A DNA stretch of 64,000 nucleotides from an uncultured Prevotellaceae bacterium (GCA_902767775.1 CACXIP010000004.1:124001-188000); one strand, 5' to 3'. Shown: positions 1 to 8,442, counted from the first letter of the stretch. A program made the numbers and translations. Notes: generated from the sequence alone by a model not told the origin.

Positions 1-270
1 ACGCAAGAGAAAAGGAAATCTTGCATCATGATAAGATGAAAAATACAACAAACGCATGAAGAGTGAGGCAGATTACTTCTTCAGTTCTTGGAGTATAATG
101 CCACAACCTATGATTCAATCCTTATCTTTCCTTGTTCTAAGTAACAAATCAATAGATTGGCAGACACCAATGTATCTATGGTGAAATAACAGACGATTCT
201 TGCTCATTTTGGTCATGCTGTCGGAAGTGATTTTACCTGGTGACATCTACATCACTGGCAACCAAGACGC
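1..270. other. Stretch without a supported gene
   Basis: I see no convincing coding region, RNA or promoter here. On the minus strand a short open stretch ends at about 72 and would encode a tail reading GCGIILQELKK, but a stop lies two codons before it, so at most it is the remnant of a lost gene. The area lies downstream of the MATE-type gene (minus strand) and is relatively AT-rich. Confidence 0.5.
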
Positions 271-1971
271 CTATCGTTCTTTTGGGAAATTTAGGTACAG
301 ACAGTTCAGTCCGTTCAGATACTGGTAGTTGACATCATTGCAGTACTGGTGACTTACAGGAAGGTTATAGGCCTTACCAACGTCCTTGATGATGACTGTG
401 AGGCGTTCTTGAAGATTTTGCAAACTCACGTCGAATGCACCTGATTGTCCTGTCTCCTTTCCCATGTCCAGTTCGTGGCGGGTCAGTTCCTTCAGACAGT
501 GCCACACGTTCATCGCCGTGTCATTGTTTAGGTCGAGACTGGCGATGTGGTCTTGCAGCAGTTGCAATTTGCCCTTTGCATCGTCCTCGTCAAAGCAGAT
601 GGAAACGGTGTATGCCTCATAAAGGGTTTTGGTAGGGGTGAGAAACAGCCAATGCAACTTTTCACCCCTGCGCAACAACACGTAAATGCAGCCATCGGTT
701 ATCAACAGCAGAATCCAGAGTCCCAGAGGTATGGAATACCAGAAATAGTCGGGCATGACAGTCGAGATGAGCCAAACCACGGGAAGCATGATGACGAGAG
801 GGCCAAACTGGATGACGGAGGACAACTTGCCGCGACCGGACATCATGTAGATATTTGAAACCAGCATGAGGATGGATAGCGGCACCAGGCTTTGTACGAA
901 CAGCCTTATCGGTTTTTCCGACAGTTGCCGCAGGCGGTCATCAGCGCCATAGATATCGGCCACCACCGTAGGGTAGATATACACTAATATCGTCACCACT
1001 ATGCAGGCTGCCAAAACGATTTTCAGTATGCTCATGAGCAGATGGTTAAGACCGTCCCAGTCTCTCTCTCCATACATCATGCCTCCGATACACCTCACGG
1101 CACTGTTGGCGGCAAAGGTCAGTATCAGTCCGAAGTTCACCGTCTGGATACAGACGCTGAGGATGTACATACCGTCGGCCCCCTCGGTGTGCAGCACGAT
1201 GTAGTTCAGTGCCATGTACAGGAATGCCATAATGAGTGAGCCTACAGCAGATGGCATGCCGCGCACAAGGCTCTTGCCCAGCAAGCTGACATACCCCCGA
1301 TGGTCAAAGATGTCGAAGGTAAAGGGCTTTGGTGGTGTGCTCAAATAGGGCACGTAGACCACCATCGCTACCACAGGAGCAATCAGGCTCGCCAATGCTG
1401 CGCCCTTCATGTCCATGCCCATCCAAATCACCAGCAACAAGTCGAGCAATAGATTGAGCGCCGCATTAAGAATGACATAGTTCGTCACCAGGCGGGGACG
1501 GCCGCTTATTTTCACATATCTTCCCACGGCATCGCACAAGAGCCAGCAAACGCATGCAGCCAGCGAGTATGGCAGATAATCTTCCACCAAGGGAAGCAGT
1601 CGTTCCTCATTGGTCAGCAGGTGGGCTATCTGTCCGCTGAACATGCTCAGTACCAGTGCCAGAAGTCCGTTGAAAATCAGGACAGCCATCAGGCTCATTG
1701 TCACCAGTTGGTTCACTTTTCTGTATTGTTGGTCACCGTATGCCGATGCCACTATCAGTGCGGCGCCAGAGAAGAGCATTGATCCGAACAACTGTACAAT
1801 GGTCAGAACGGGAGTGACAAGGTTCACCACCGATATGGCATCGGTGCTTACAGCCTGGCTGACAACGATGCCGTCTGTCGTAGTATTGATGATGATGACT
1901 ATCGCTGACAACACCGACGAAACGATAAAGTTGCGCAGCGAGTGATGGATGACGAACAGTTTCCGAGACAT
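271..1971 (-). CDS. MATE-family efflux protein fused to a RsbW-like ATPase domain
   Basis: A 566-residue membrane protein. Residues about 10-440 form roughly twelve hydrophobic segments in two halves, with the MATE-type pattern of a polar loop after each sixth helix (for example YVKISGRPR near 150 and YMMSGRGKLSS near 380). MATE proteins export cationic drugs or metabolites by sodium or proton antiport. Residues about 455-560 are soluble and resemble the small GHKL ATPase fold of anti-sigma kinases such as RsbW: a helix in the N-box position (VWHCLKELTRHELDM) and a G1-like DVG followed by a C-terminal strand-rich stretch with NGLN. The canonical Glu-x-x-x-Asn of the N box is not evident, so ATP binding may be altered or lost. 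The gene stands alone with a possible promoter at 2088-2095. Transport class is fairly sure; substrate is unknown and the tail assignment is inference. Confidence 0.75.
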   Translation of the reverse strand: MSRKLFVIHHSLRNFIVSSVLSAIVIIINTTTDGIVVSQAVSTDAISVVNLVTPVLTIVQLFGSMLFSGAALIVASAYGDQQYRKVNQLVTMSLMAVLIFNGLLALVLSMFSGQIAHLLTNEERLLPLVEDYLPYSLAACVCWLLCDAVGRYVKISGRPRLVTNYVILNAALNLLLDLLLVIWMGMDMKGAALASLIAPVVAMVVYVPYLSTPPKPFTFDIFDHRGYVSLLGKSLVRGMPSAVGSLIMAFLYMALNYIVLHTEGADGMYILSVCIQTVNFGLILTFAANSAVRCIGGMMYGERDWDGLNHLLMSILKIVLAACIVVTILVYIYPTVVADIYGADDRLRQLSEKPIRLFVQSLVPLSILMLVSNIYMMSGRGKLSSVIQFGPLVIMLPVVWLISTVMPDYFWYSIPLGLWILLLITDGCIYVLLRRGEKLHWLFLTPTKTLYEAYTVSICFDEDDAKGKLQLLQDHIASLDLNNDTAMNVWHCLKELTRHELDMGKETGQSGAFDVSLQNLQERLTVIIKDVGKAYNLPVSHQYCNDVNYQYLNGLNCLYLNFPKER

Positions 1972-2087
1972 TTAACTAACAATTATTTAAGACCTTTCGA
2001 TAGATGGCCTTATGGTGCCAAGGCGATTTGAAGAAGGTCATCATTCATAATTGCAATCTCTTCTGTTTTGAAATCGCAATGATGGTG

Positions 2088-2095
2088 CAAAAATA
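2088..2095 (-). promoter_or_regulatory. Candidate -7 element for the MATE-type gene
   Basis: On the minus strand this reads TATTTTTG, fitting the Bacteroidetes TAnnTTTG element, about 117 bp upstream of the start. No good TTTG was found at the -33 position; instead a dyad (2095-2111) abuts it on the upstream side. Confidence 0.4.
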
Positions 2096-2111
2096 CTCAA
2101 TTTGATTGAGT
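2095..2111. repeat. 17-bp perfect dyad next to the -7 element
   Basis: ACTCAAT, a 3-base centre TTG, then ATTGAGT. It lies directly upstream of, and touches, the candidate -7 element of the MATE-type gene, in the place where a repressor or activator dimer would bind. No regulator for it is encoded beside the gene. Confidence 0.45.
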
Positions 2112-2230
2112 TTTTTTGATGATTCGGTATAAAAATCAAAACCTTGAGGACACAGATATAATAAAAGCTACTACCCGATGTGGATTAACGACTTGATGAA
2201 AAATCGATTGGCGTGAGACATCCCTGACAC

Positions 2231-2530
2231 TCAGTGCCAAGTCCTGAATGAGATAGGTTGAATTGGCATATTTTTCCACCGAGCTTTATGTATGGAAAAA
2301 ATCCCACATACCAAGGTCAGATATTCAGGAATCAAGAGTCCCTTGCTCCATTTGATTTCAAGTACAAGCACATTTTTGGCGGTCTTTACCATGTCGAAAC
2401 CGAATGCTTCAAGCGAAGGCTGCACCTTGTCGGGATGCTTACTAGCTTCCCTTCGATACGTGAGCATCTCTTTCCACTCTTCCATTTGGAAGTGGTCGTT
2501 CTTTTGAAGTTTCGCGTCGAAGATGTTCAT
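2231..2530 (-). CDS. Doubtful 99-residue ORF, possibly a gene remnant
   Basis: An open frame encoding 99 residues, basic and helical at the start (LQKNDHFQMEEWKEMLTYRR) with a hydrophobic stretch (LIPEYLTLVCGIF) later. I recognise no family. The other strand is also open over the same stretch (2258-2572), so openness alone says little. The 1972-2616 area is otherwise AT-rich and non-coding. It could be a small real gene or the decayed piece of a larger mobile or nuclease gene. The frame starts just inside the promoter of the opposite DUF2461 gene. Confidence 0.2.
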   Translation of the reverse strand: MNIFDAKLQKNDHFQMEEWKEMLTYRREASKHPDKVQPSLEAFGFDMVKTAKNVLVLEIKWSKGLLIPEYLTLVCGIFSIHKARWKNMPIQPISFRTWH

Positions 2531-2551
2531 CTCGGAAAACTAAAAATAATA

Positions 2552-2583
2552 TTTGGCTTTTCTCTCATTTAATCGTACCTTTG
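2552..2583 (+). promoter_or_regulatory. Promoter of the DUF2461 gene
   Basis: TTTG at 2552-2555, a 20-nt spacer and TACCTTTG at 2576-2583: a textbook Bacteroidetes promoter. It predicts a transcript start near 2590 and a leader of roughly 27 nt before the ATG at 2617. Confidence 0.8.
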
Positions 2584-2616
2584 CAGACGTTTCTAAAACA
2601 ATGAGAGTCCAATAGC

Positions 2617-3297
2617 ATGAATACCCAACTTATCCTATCTTTCCTCCGCAACATCACCGTCAACAACAATCGCACATGGTTTCAGGAACACCATGACGAA
2701 TATCTTGCCGCAAAGGAGGAATTTGAGGCATATGTTGCCAATGCCATCGTGCGAATAGCTGAGTTTGACCCGTCTATTGCACATATCACTGTCAAGGATG
2801 CCACCTACCGGTTTTATCGTGACACCCGTTTCTCACCAGACAAGTCACCCTACAAAAGGCATTTGGGTGCATATATAGCTGCTCATGGCAAGAAAGCTTT
2901 CCACGGTGGTTATTACATCCATCTCGAACCGGACAACTGCATGCTCGCCTGTGGTTGCTACTACCTGCCCACAAATATTCTGACTGCCTGTCGTAACGAA
3001 ATCATGGCTAATGTGGAGGAATGGTTGGGAAGGGTAGAGAATCCACGTTTCACCCAGTTCTTCAGTCCCGCAAATGGCGGAGGTTTCGGTTTGGAGCATC
3101 TGAAGACATGTCCTGCTGGGTTCCCGCGTGACTTCGAACACATCAAATACCTTCGCATGAAAGACTACTGTTGCTGGCACAATGTGGATGAGCACTTCTT
3201 TGACAGTGAGGACAGCCTGGAGAAAATGGCAGAGGTCTTCAAAGCCGCCAAGCCTATGATGGACTTCGTCAATGCCGTTATCGATGATTATGAATAG
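2617..3297 (+). CDS. DUF2461 family protein
   Basis: A 226-residue soluble protein of the DUF2461 (TIGR02453) family, full length for that family. Hallmarks are the N-terminal FLRNITVNNNRTWFQEHHDEY stretch, the central YRFYRDTRFSPDKSPYK motif (residues about 66-83) and GGYYIHLEP with a polar cluster. The family is common in bacteria and fungi; its biochemical role is not established, so none is assigned. It is a single gene with its own promoter, convergent with the beta-helix gene, from whose stop it is separated by 80 bp with no obvious hairpin. Confidence 0.85.
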   Translation: MNTQLILSFLRNITVNNNRTWFQEHHDEYLAAKEEFEAYVANAIVRIAEFDPSIAHITVKDATYRFYRDTRFSPDKSPYKRHLGAYIAAHGKKAFHGGYYIHLEPDNCMLACGCYYLPTNILTACRNEIMANVEEWLGRVENPRFTQFFSPANGGGFGLEHLKTCPAGFPRDFEHIKYLRMKDYCCWHNVDEHFFDSEDSLEKMAEVFKAAKPMMDFVNAVIDDYE

Positions 3298-3377
3298 CGG
3301 GGGCTTTGGCCATAGGCTTGTTTCAACAGCGCCAGTAGGAGCAACAGCGGTTTTTCAAGGATTACATATGTTTTTTG

Positions 3378-5828
3378 CTATTTCTGCCATTTGATGTGAA
3401 GCTGATGCAGCATCGTGGTGCTCTCGCCGCACGAACCTGTATGCTGGATGGCGAAACCACCATCTGCCGATGGGGTGACAGAGGCACTTAGGCTAACCTC
3501 TTTCATCAAAACGGGGTCATCGGGCTTAGGCAGTGGCGTGTCAGTGGTGACGCGTGCCGTCAGTTGTCCGTCAGCATAGTTCAGGCGGATATGACAACCT
3601 GTTCGATAGCAGATGGCACTTACTGGGGCAGTCAGCGGCGTGATGGCGCCGTGGTCATAGCGCACCAAAAGGAAATCAACAGCTTTGGCATACTTCGTGG
3701 TGCGGATGATGCGTAGGGCATATCCTGTGAGTGTGCGTGTGTCGAACTTGAGGCACACATCCATGTACTGTCCTGTTGCGCTGCCGAAACCCTGTCCTGC
3801 GGTCTTGGTGGGGTCGACATCGAGTGCCACTTCCATATTGCCATATTTCCCGGCAATAGGTGTGTACATCATCCGTGCGCCTCGCTGGGCTTGAAGTAGA
3901 CCATGTCCTACAGCGCCATTGAATCCTTCGCCATACTCCCACATGGGTTTGGAGGGGTCGAATGACCATGGATATTCAGCCGTGTCGGATGGCTTGAATC
4001 CATCCACTGTCCAACATCCCTCGAGCACCAAAGGTTGCCACCCGCAGTAGAAATTGTGAAAGTCTGTCTTATACTCTTCTTGGGAAGCCACATGGCGCTT
4101 TTTGATACGTTGCTTGCCCACCACTCTGACGGGTTCACTCATGGGGCTGCGGGCATGGCGTGGCCGGATGATAGCCATAAGGTATTTCCCCACGTCACCC
4201 TCTTGGATGAGGTAATCACGCTCCGGACTGTCATGGCTTGCCGCCACAGGTACTGCCTTTGAGAAATCCGGTGTTTCTGCCACATACCATGTGATGTCGG
4301 AGAGGTCTCCGTGGTTGTCTGGCGACAAGCGGTAGTCGAGGTGTGCTGTTTTGCCCTCAATTTGGATTCTTGGTTTTCCCGCAAGCGAAGGAGTAGGCAA
4401 CTGCTTCCCCTCCAGATGGATGATGGCAACTCCCTGCAGACCGTCTTGTGAGGTGGCTGTCACAGGGATATGCAGTATCTCGTCATCATCATAATCAGAG
4501 GTGATGAGCAACTCACCATTTGGATTTTCTTTTATTTGTACATATTTTTCATCACACTTTCTCACTGTCCAGTTGAGGCGTTGCTGGGTGGCTTGGTTTC
4601 CACTATGATGCCTGACCGTTGCCGTCAAGGTCCATCCTCCTTCTCCTCCATGAGCATTCACCTCATGTGGCATCACTGTCAGCGAGGTGGGTTTTGCCAT
4701 CCCTTCGATAGATATGGGTTGTAGGAGCGGATTCCATCCGTCTTCTCCGGCGAGCAGTCCTGCGATATTGTAGCCTTTGACTGTTTTGTAGGCTCCCATG
4801 AGTGGCAAGCCGTCTATGCAGACAGATGTCTCGGGGTGTTCTGATTCTATCAGGTAAGGTTCACCGTTGAGCGTAACATTGCTGTAGTAGCATCTGAGCC
4901 ATGGTGCAGGATAAGCAGTCCACCCGATATATACAGGTTTCTCTGCATGGAAACGGCAGTCAACGAGGGTGAGCGGACCAGAGGCCTTGCAAAAATACGA
5001 CCTGTCGTTCTCGCTGCGAAGATAGAAGTCGCAGTCGAGCATCACCGCCCCTGTCTGCCTCGTAGTATAGAATGGCTTTTGTCCGAAAAAATCAAAGTCG
5101 CAATGGAGATATACCCCATTGCCTGTGAGGGCATCATCGGTACACTCCATGTGGCAGCGGTCGAAAAGAATGCGTCTGGCACCATTGAGTGGATTCATGT
5201 TGAGTCGGCTAATGAACCTGACGTTCCGCGCGATGACACGGTCGCCATGGCAATATGCCACATGTGCTTGGGTAATGGCAGAACTGCGTTTGTTGCGCCC
5301 CAGTTTAGGATTCAGCGGATATTCGAGGTCAACGTTGCAGAAATTGCCCATGGTGAGGTTGCTTACTTCCAAACCGTCACCGTAGAAATCGAGCATGGTG
5401 AAATTGCCTATGGCTCCCTGCGTCTGTCCGCGCTGTGCGGCGAGCACCACGTCGCGCGGATTGTCAGCAAGTCCGATGAGGTGCAGGTTTTGGCATCTGA
5501 CGGTGAGGCCTATAGGTTCATGGCCGTTCTCTCCCACTCTTATTGTGGGGTCATCGGGGTCGTCTATCCAATAGACGTATGGAGCGATATACACCACCAT
5601 AGGGTCATCGGGTGTGCCATCGGTGAGCTGGCTCATCGCCTCACGGAAGTCGCGGAAGAGGAATGGACTTTTGGCGACAGCCTCGTCATCGGCTGTCGCA
5701 TCCACAAGAAAATGATGGCTGTCGAGAGGAAAAGATTGTTGTTTGTAGGTAAAATGGTCTTCTCCCATGGCTGAGGCTGTCAGCCACAAGAGGTTCAGAA
5801 TGCACCATATTCTGAGTCCTAAACGCAT
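3378..5828 (-). CDS. Secreted parallel beta-helix (pectin-lyase fold) protein with C-terminal lectin-like domain
   Basis: An 816-residue protein with a signal peptide (residues about 1-22, ending ASAMG). Residues about 40-360 show turn-by-turn beta-helix periodicity (NLHLIGL, LEVSNLTMGNF, RNVRFISR, ILFDRCHMECTDDAL, VMLDCDFYL, LTLVDCRF), like pectinesterases and related carbohydrate-active helices. A beta-rich Ig-like section follows (about 385-475), then a linker and a 200-residue C-terminal concanavalin/LamG-like region (from about 590). I cannot identify catalytic residues with confidence, so whether it is an esterase, lyase or binding protein is open. It begins 3 bp after the glsB stop and is probably translated from the same message, an odd partner for lipid genes. 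The likely location is periplasm or cell surface. Confidence 0.7.
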   Translation of the reverse strand: MRLGLRIWCILNLLWLTASAMGEDHFTYKQQSFPLDSHHFLVDATADDEAVAKSPFLFRDFREAMSQLTDGTPDDPMVVYIAPYVYWIDDPDDPTIRVGENGHEPIGLTVRCQNLHLIGLADNPRDVVLAAQRGQTQGAIGNFTMLDFYGDGLEVSNLTMGNFCNVDLEYPLNPKLGRNKRSSAITQAHVAYCHGDRVIARNVRFISRLNMNPLNGARRILFDRCHMECTDDALTGNGVYLHCDFDFFGQKPFYTTRQTGAVMLDCDFYLRSENDRSYFCKASGPLTLVDCRFHAEKPVYIGWTAYPAPWLRCYYSNVTLNGEPYLIESEHPETSVCIDGLPLMGAYKTVKGYNIAGLLAGEDGWNPLLQPISIEGMAKPTSLTVMPHEVNAHGGEGGWTLTATVRHHSGNQATQQRLNWTVRKCDEKYVQIKENPNGELLITSDYDDDEILHIPVTATSQDGLQGVAIIHLEGKQLPTPSLAGKPRIQIEGKTAHLDYRLSPDNHGDLSDITWYVAETPDFSKAVPVAASHDSPERDYLIQEGDVGKYLMAIIRPRHARSPMSEPVRVVGKQRIKKRHVASQEEYKTDFHNFYCGWQPLVLEGCWTVDGFKPSDTAEYPWSFDPSKPMWEYGEGFNGAVGHGLLQAQRGARMMYTPIAGKYGNMEVALDVDPTKTAGQGFGSATGQYMDVCLKFDTRTLTGYALRIIRTTKYAKAVDFLLVRYDHGAITPLTAPVSAICYRTGCHIRLNYADGQLTARVTTDTPLPKPDDPVLMKEVSLSASVTPSADGGFAIQHTGSCGESTTMLHQLHIKWQK

Positions 5829-5831
5829 CTC

Positions 5832-6833
5832 CTATCGGTTGGAGCCCTTGTCGAGTTCCTTTGAGAGGAGCTTGCCTACATCACCTATTGATAAGTGGAC
5901 AGGATGCTCTCGGATATAGGAGTCGATGTGGCGGATGCGCTTTTCCTCGAGAATCTCATCCACTGCGATGAGGATGCCCGTTTCCTCAACATCACCGAAT
6001 CCATCGTTGATGGCTGTGCCAAACATGCGCATAGTGGGACTCAGTCCCATGTATGCATTGACAAGTGGTGGGATGTTGATGCCGAGCTTGCGTATTTCAA
6101 GGTTGAGGATGCGGTAGTCCTCACGCAGGTCATCCTTGCAGAGGATAGAGGCAAGCAGTTCGGGGTCGGTATCCATCTTCAGGGGTTTCATGGGAATGAT
6201 GAGCCCATCCTTGTCGCCAAAATGCTTGTTGAGGAAATAAAGTATCATATCACGTCCCTTTCTGACATACGAGGGATACATGGTCATCTTGCCAAAGAAA
6301 TACTTGACGTTGGGCATGATGACGGTGAGTGCTCCAAGTCCGTCCCAAAGGTTGTCGAGTGCGAAGAGGCTTTTTGACCCTTTCCTACTGCTTTGATAGG
6401 GAATGGTCACATAAGAACGTGCCAGTTCAACGGTTTGCGGGAGATAATCTTTGATGAATTTCTCTGAGAAATGGAACATATGGCTGGTGGCGAGTATCGG
6501 CTGACCATTGCTGTCGAAGTCAACCTCATTGCCCAGTTTGTAGCGGTAGCCGCCGATGATTTCCTCCTCGTCGGGGTTCCATACGAGCAACTGCTTGTAG
6601 CAATTGTCCATCAAGTCGAACTCGTCGAGGTCGAGGGCCTTTCCTGTGCCGCCTCCTGCCTCGCGGAATACCTCCTCGCGCTGTCGTCCGATTTCCCTGA
6701 CTACATTGGGGGAATCGTGGATGTCTACCACAAAAATCTGGTTGTGGCTCTTGTTGGTCATGCGCAGACGCTTGTCGGGAGTCAATTCGGCCTTGAGAAG
6801 CTCTTTGTCAACAGGGGGGATAATTTGTTCCAT
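5832..6833 (-). CDS. glsB: GlsB-type N-acyltransferase of glycine-lipid synthesis
   Basis: A 333-residue soluble GNAT-fold acyltransferase related to OlsB (hemolysin-like family). The N-terminal half carries the family stretch DSPNVVREIGRQREEVFREAGGG and a DEFD motif, then YKQLLVWNPDEEEIIGGYRY; the C-terminal half includes GLSPTMRMFGTAINDGFGDVEETGILI. In Bacteroides thetaiotaomicron, GlsB attaches a hydroxy-acyl chain to the glycine amino group and GlsA adds the second acyl chain. The tandem of this gene with the PlsC-like gene just upstream strongly supports the same assignment. I chose the ATG at 6833, 4 bp after the glsA stop, over a longer frame starting at 6881 inside glsA, because homologous proteins begin near MEQIIPPVD. 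No strong ribosome site is visible, as usual in this phylum. Confidence 0.85.
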   Translation of the reverse strand: MEQIIPPVDKELLKAELTPDKRLRMTNKSHNQIFVVDIHDSPNVVREIGRQREEVFREAGGGTGKALDLDEFDLMDNCYKQLLVWNPDEEEIIGGYRYKLGNEVDFDSNGQPILATSHMFHFSEKFIKDYLPQTVELARSYVTIPYQSSRKGSKSLFALDNLWDGLGALTVIMPNVKYFFGKMTMYPSYVRKGRDMILYFLNKHFGDKDGLIIPMKPLKMDTDPELLASILCKDDLREDYRILNLEIRKLGINIPPLVNAYMGLSPTMRMFGTAINDGFGDVEETGILIAVDEILEEKRIRHIDSYIREHPVHLSIGDVGKLLSKELDKGSNR

Positions 6834-6837
6834 GGAA

Positions 6838-7680
6838 TTAAGTTGAGGGTGCTTGAAGTTCGTATACCTTGTCCTGCACATATTGTGCCCACTCGATGGG
6901 TTTTCTCGACTTGTCGAAAGTCTGCCAGGGGATGGGCTTGCCGATGGTCACTCGGAAAGTCTGGTGGGCATTGCGGTACATCTCATCTACCAAGTAGAGC
7001 ATTGCGATGTTCACCTTGAGGTTGAGGGCTTTGCATATATTGGCGATTCGATAAAATCGGTCGGAGTTGCGCCCGCTGAAATGGATAGGCACCACATCCC
7101 GGTGTGTTTCTACACTCTTGGAGATAAATGTCTTGCTCCACGGCACGTCCCTGATGACACCATTGTTCTTGCGAGAGCATAGGCCTGCAGGGAACATGAG
7201 CATGTGGCTGTCGCTTTCAAATCCCGCCTTGACCATGGCAGGGAAATTGCGGCTTTGACTGCCCGTCTTGTTAATGGGTATGCACAACGGAGCAAGTCCG
7301 GGGAGATTCATGAGCAAGTCGTTGACCAAATATTTGAATTTTCCATCATAGAACCTGCCGATGACGGCACCGAGGGCCACTCCGTCTTCCCCTCCAAGAG
7401 GATGGTTGCTCACAAAGGTGTAACAACGTCCGTCATCAGGTGAGGGAAGGTTCTCCTTGCCTTCTACCAAGAGGGTCATGTCAAGATATCGGACACATTC
7501 CTCCAACCATTCCACACCTTTTTTGTCGCGCGACTTCCAAAGGAATGCGTTGACCTCATCTTGATGGAGGATACGGCGAAGCCAGCTGCGGACGAAGCCC
7601 GGAACATATTTCGCCTTGGCTCCCATCTTATCGGCGAGAATGCGGTCGATGTCTATGGTTTTCTCTGTTATCTCGGTCAT
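6838..7680 (-). CDS. glsA: GlsA-type O-acyltransferase (PlsC-like) of glycine-lipid synthesis
   Basis: A 280-residue acyltransferase with the PlsC/lysophospholipid acyltransferase layout. The acceptor/catalytic block appears as FVSNHPLGGEDGVALG (about residues 88-103), where the usual HxxxxD is HPLGGED, and the second block as MFPAGLCSRK (about 165-175). In Bacteroides, GlsA adds the second acyl chain to N-acyl glycine, completing the diacylated glycine lipids used for stress tolerance. The ATG at 7680 (MTEITEKTIDID) is preferred to an upstream in-frame ATG at 7707, because a -7 element at 7705-7712 would otherwise overlap the start. It is the first gene of the operon with glsB and the beta-helix gene, and is divergent from mraZ. 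Confidence 0.85.
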   Translation of the reverse strand: MTEITEKTIDIDRILADKMGAKAKYVPGFVRSWLRRILHQDEVNAFLWKSRDKKGVEWLEECVRYLDMTLLVEGKENLPSPDDGRCYTFVSNHPLGGEDGVALGAVIGRFYDGKFKYLVNDLLMNLPGLAPLCIPINKTGSQSRNFPAMVKAGFESDSHMLMFPAGLCSRKNNGVIRDVPWSKTFISKSVETHRDVVPIHFSGRNSDRFYRIANICKALNLKVNIAMLYLVDEMYRNAHQTFRVTIGKPIPWQTFDKSRKPIEWAQYVQDKVYELQAPST

Positions 7681-7704
7681 AATGTGCAATCTCCTTACAA
7701 ATTG

Positions 7705-7712
7705 CAAAAATA
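7705..7712 (-). promoter_or_regulatory. Candidate -7 element of the glsA operon
   Basis: Minus strand TATTTTTG, about 25 bp ahead of the glsA ATG at 7680. A second similar element sits at 7806-7813. No clear -33 TTTG pairs with this one, so either or both may be used. Confidence 0.45.
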
Positions 7713-7887
7713 ACGCAACTTTTTGAAATAAGTAGCATTTTTACCAAAAAAAGTGTCCTGTAAAGAACATTTTAAAAAAAATCCGTTTCATCAGATAGAT
7801 TTTTGCAAAAATAATACTCCTAATTATCAAGGAAAAAAGTGCATTTGACAACACTTTGAGGGGCCTTATTTTTTTTTGCAAAAAAAG

Positions 7888-7917
7888 TGGGGGAAAATGG
7901 TGGAAAGTGGGGGAAAA
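7888..7917 (+). promoter_or_regulatory. MraZ operator: three 10-bp direct repeats
   Basis: Three head-to-tail units on an exact 10-bp period: TGGGGGAAAA (7888), TGGTGGAAAG (7898) and TGGGGGAAAA (7908). Known MraZ sites in other bacteria consist of TGGG-type repeats separated by 5-nt spacers, the spacing seen here. The array ends 5 bp before the -7 element TAATTTTG at 7922-7929 and covers the -33 region, so binding should block transcription, consistent with autorepression of the dcw cluster. Confidence 0.85.
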
Positions 7918-7921
7918 TGTG

Positions 7922-7929
7922 TAATTTTG
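7922..7929 (+). promoter_or_regulatory. -7 element of the mraZ/dcw promoter
   Basis: TAATTTTG fits TAnnTTTG. It lies 27 bp before the mraZ ATG at 7957, and its -33 region falls inside the MraZ repeat array, which lacks a TTTG. A weak -33 box under repressor control is a plausible design. Confidence 0.65.
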
Positions 7930-7956
7930 AAGCCGAATTTGAAAAAACGGGAAAGC

Positions 7957-8442
7957 ATGCAGTTATTGGGCAACATAGAAGCCAAGACCGACTCAAAGGG
8001 TAGGGTGTTTCTGCCAGCCGCGTTCCGTAAGGAACTGCAGGGCAGCGGAAGCGGCTTCCTTGTGTTGCGCAAGGACGTGTGGCAGCCTTGTCTGACCCTT
8101 TACCCCGAGTCATCGTGGAATGACCTGATGGGCACTCTTCGCTCACGTATTAATCGGTGGAATCCCCTCCACCAACAGATATATCGTCAGTTTCTCTCCG
8201 ATGTGGAGATGGTGAGCGTGGACAGTAGCGGCCGCATCCTCATTCCCCGTCGTTTGATGGAGGCAGCTGGCATTAGTCAGACACTGCGCTTCATTGGTAT
8301 GGGCGACTATATTGAGATGTGGAGCGGTGAGAAGACAGAAGAGCCATTCGTCAATGCTGATGACTTCAAGCGCGAATTGGAAGCGCTCATGTGTGGCCTT
8401 CCACAACAGTCGGCTACCGGCAAGGAGGCAGGGAATGAGTGA
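7957..8442 (+). CDS. mraZ: Transcriptional regulator MraZ
   Basis: A 161-residue protein with two AbrB-like (SpoVT/MraZ) DNA-binding halves: the first with KTDSKGRVFLPAAFRKEL (about residues 10-27), the second with SVDSSGRILIPRRLMEAAG (about 88-106), matching the duplicated DxxGRxxxP signature. MraZ forms rings that bind TGGG repeats upstream of its own gene and represses the division/wall cluster. I chose the ATG at 7957 (MQLLGNIEAKTD); an in-frame ATG at 7876 would place the operator and -7 element inside the coding region. The gene overlaps rsmH by 8 bp and opens the dcw operon. Confidence 0.95.
   Translation: MQLLGNIEAKTDSKGRVFLPAAFRKELQGSGSGFLVLRKDVWQPCLTLYPESSWNDLMGTLRSRINRWNPLHQQIYRQFLSDVEMVSVDSSGRILIPRRLMEAAGISQTLRFIGMGDYIEMWSGEKTEEPFVNADDFKRELEALMCGLPQQSATGKEAGNE

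Noticed and set aside
72..120. C-terminal tail of a missing gene on the minus strand
   Set aside because: An in-frame stop two codons upstream leaves about 13 residues; too short to call.
2258..2572. 104-codon plus-strand frame opposite the doubtful 99-residue ORF
   Set aside because: No recognisable domain, runs through the DUF2461 promoter area, and the minus strand is equally open.
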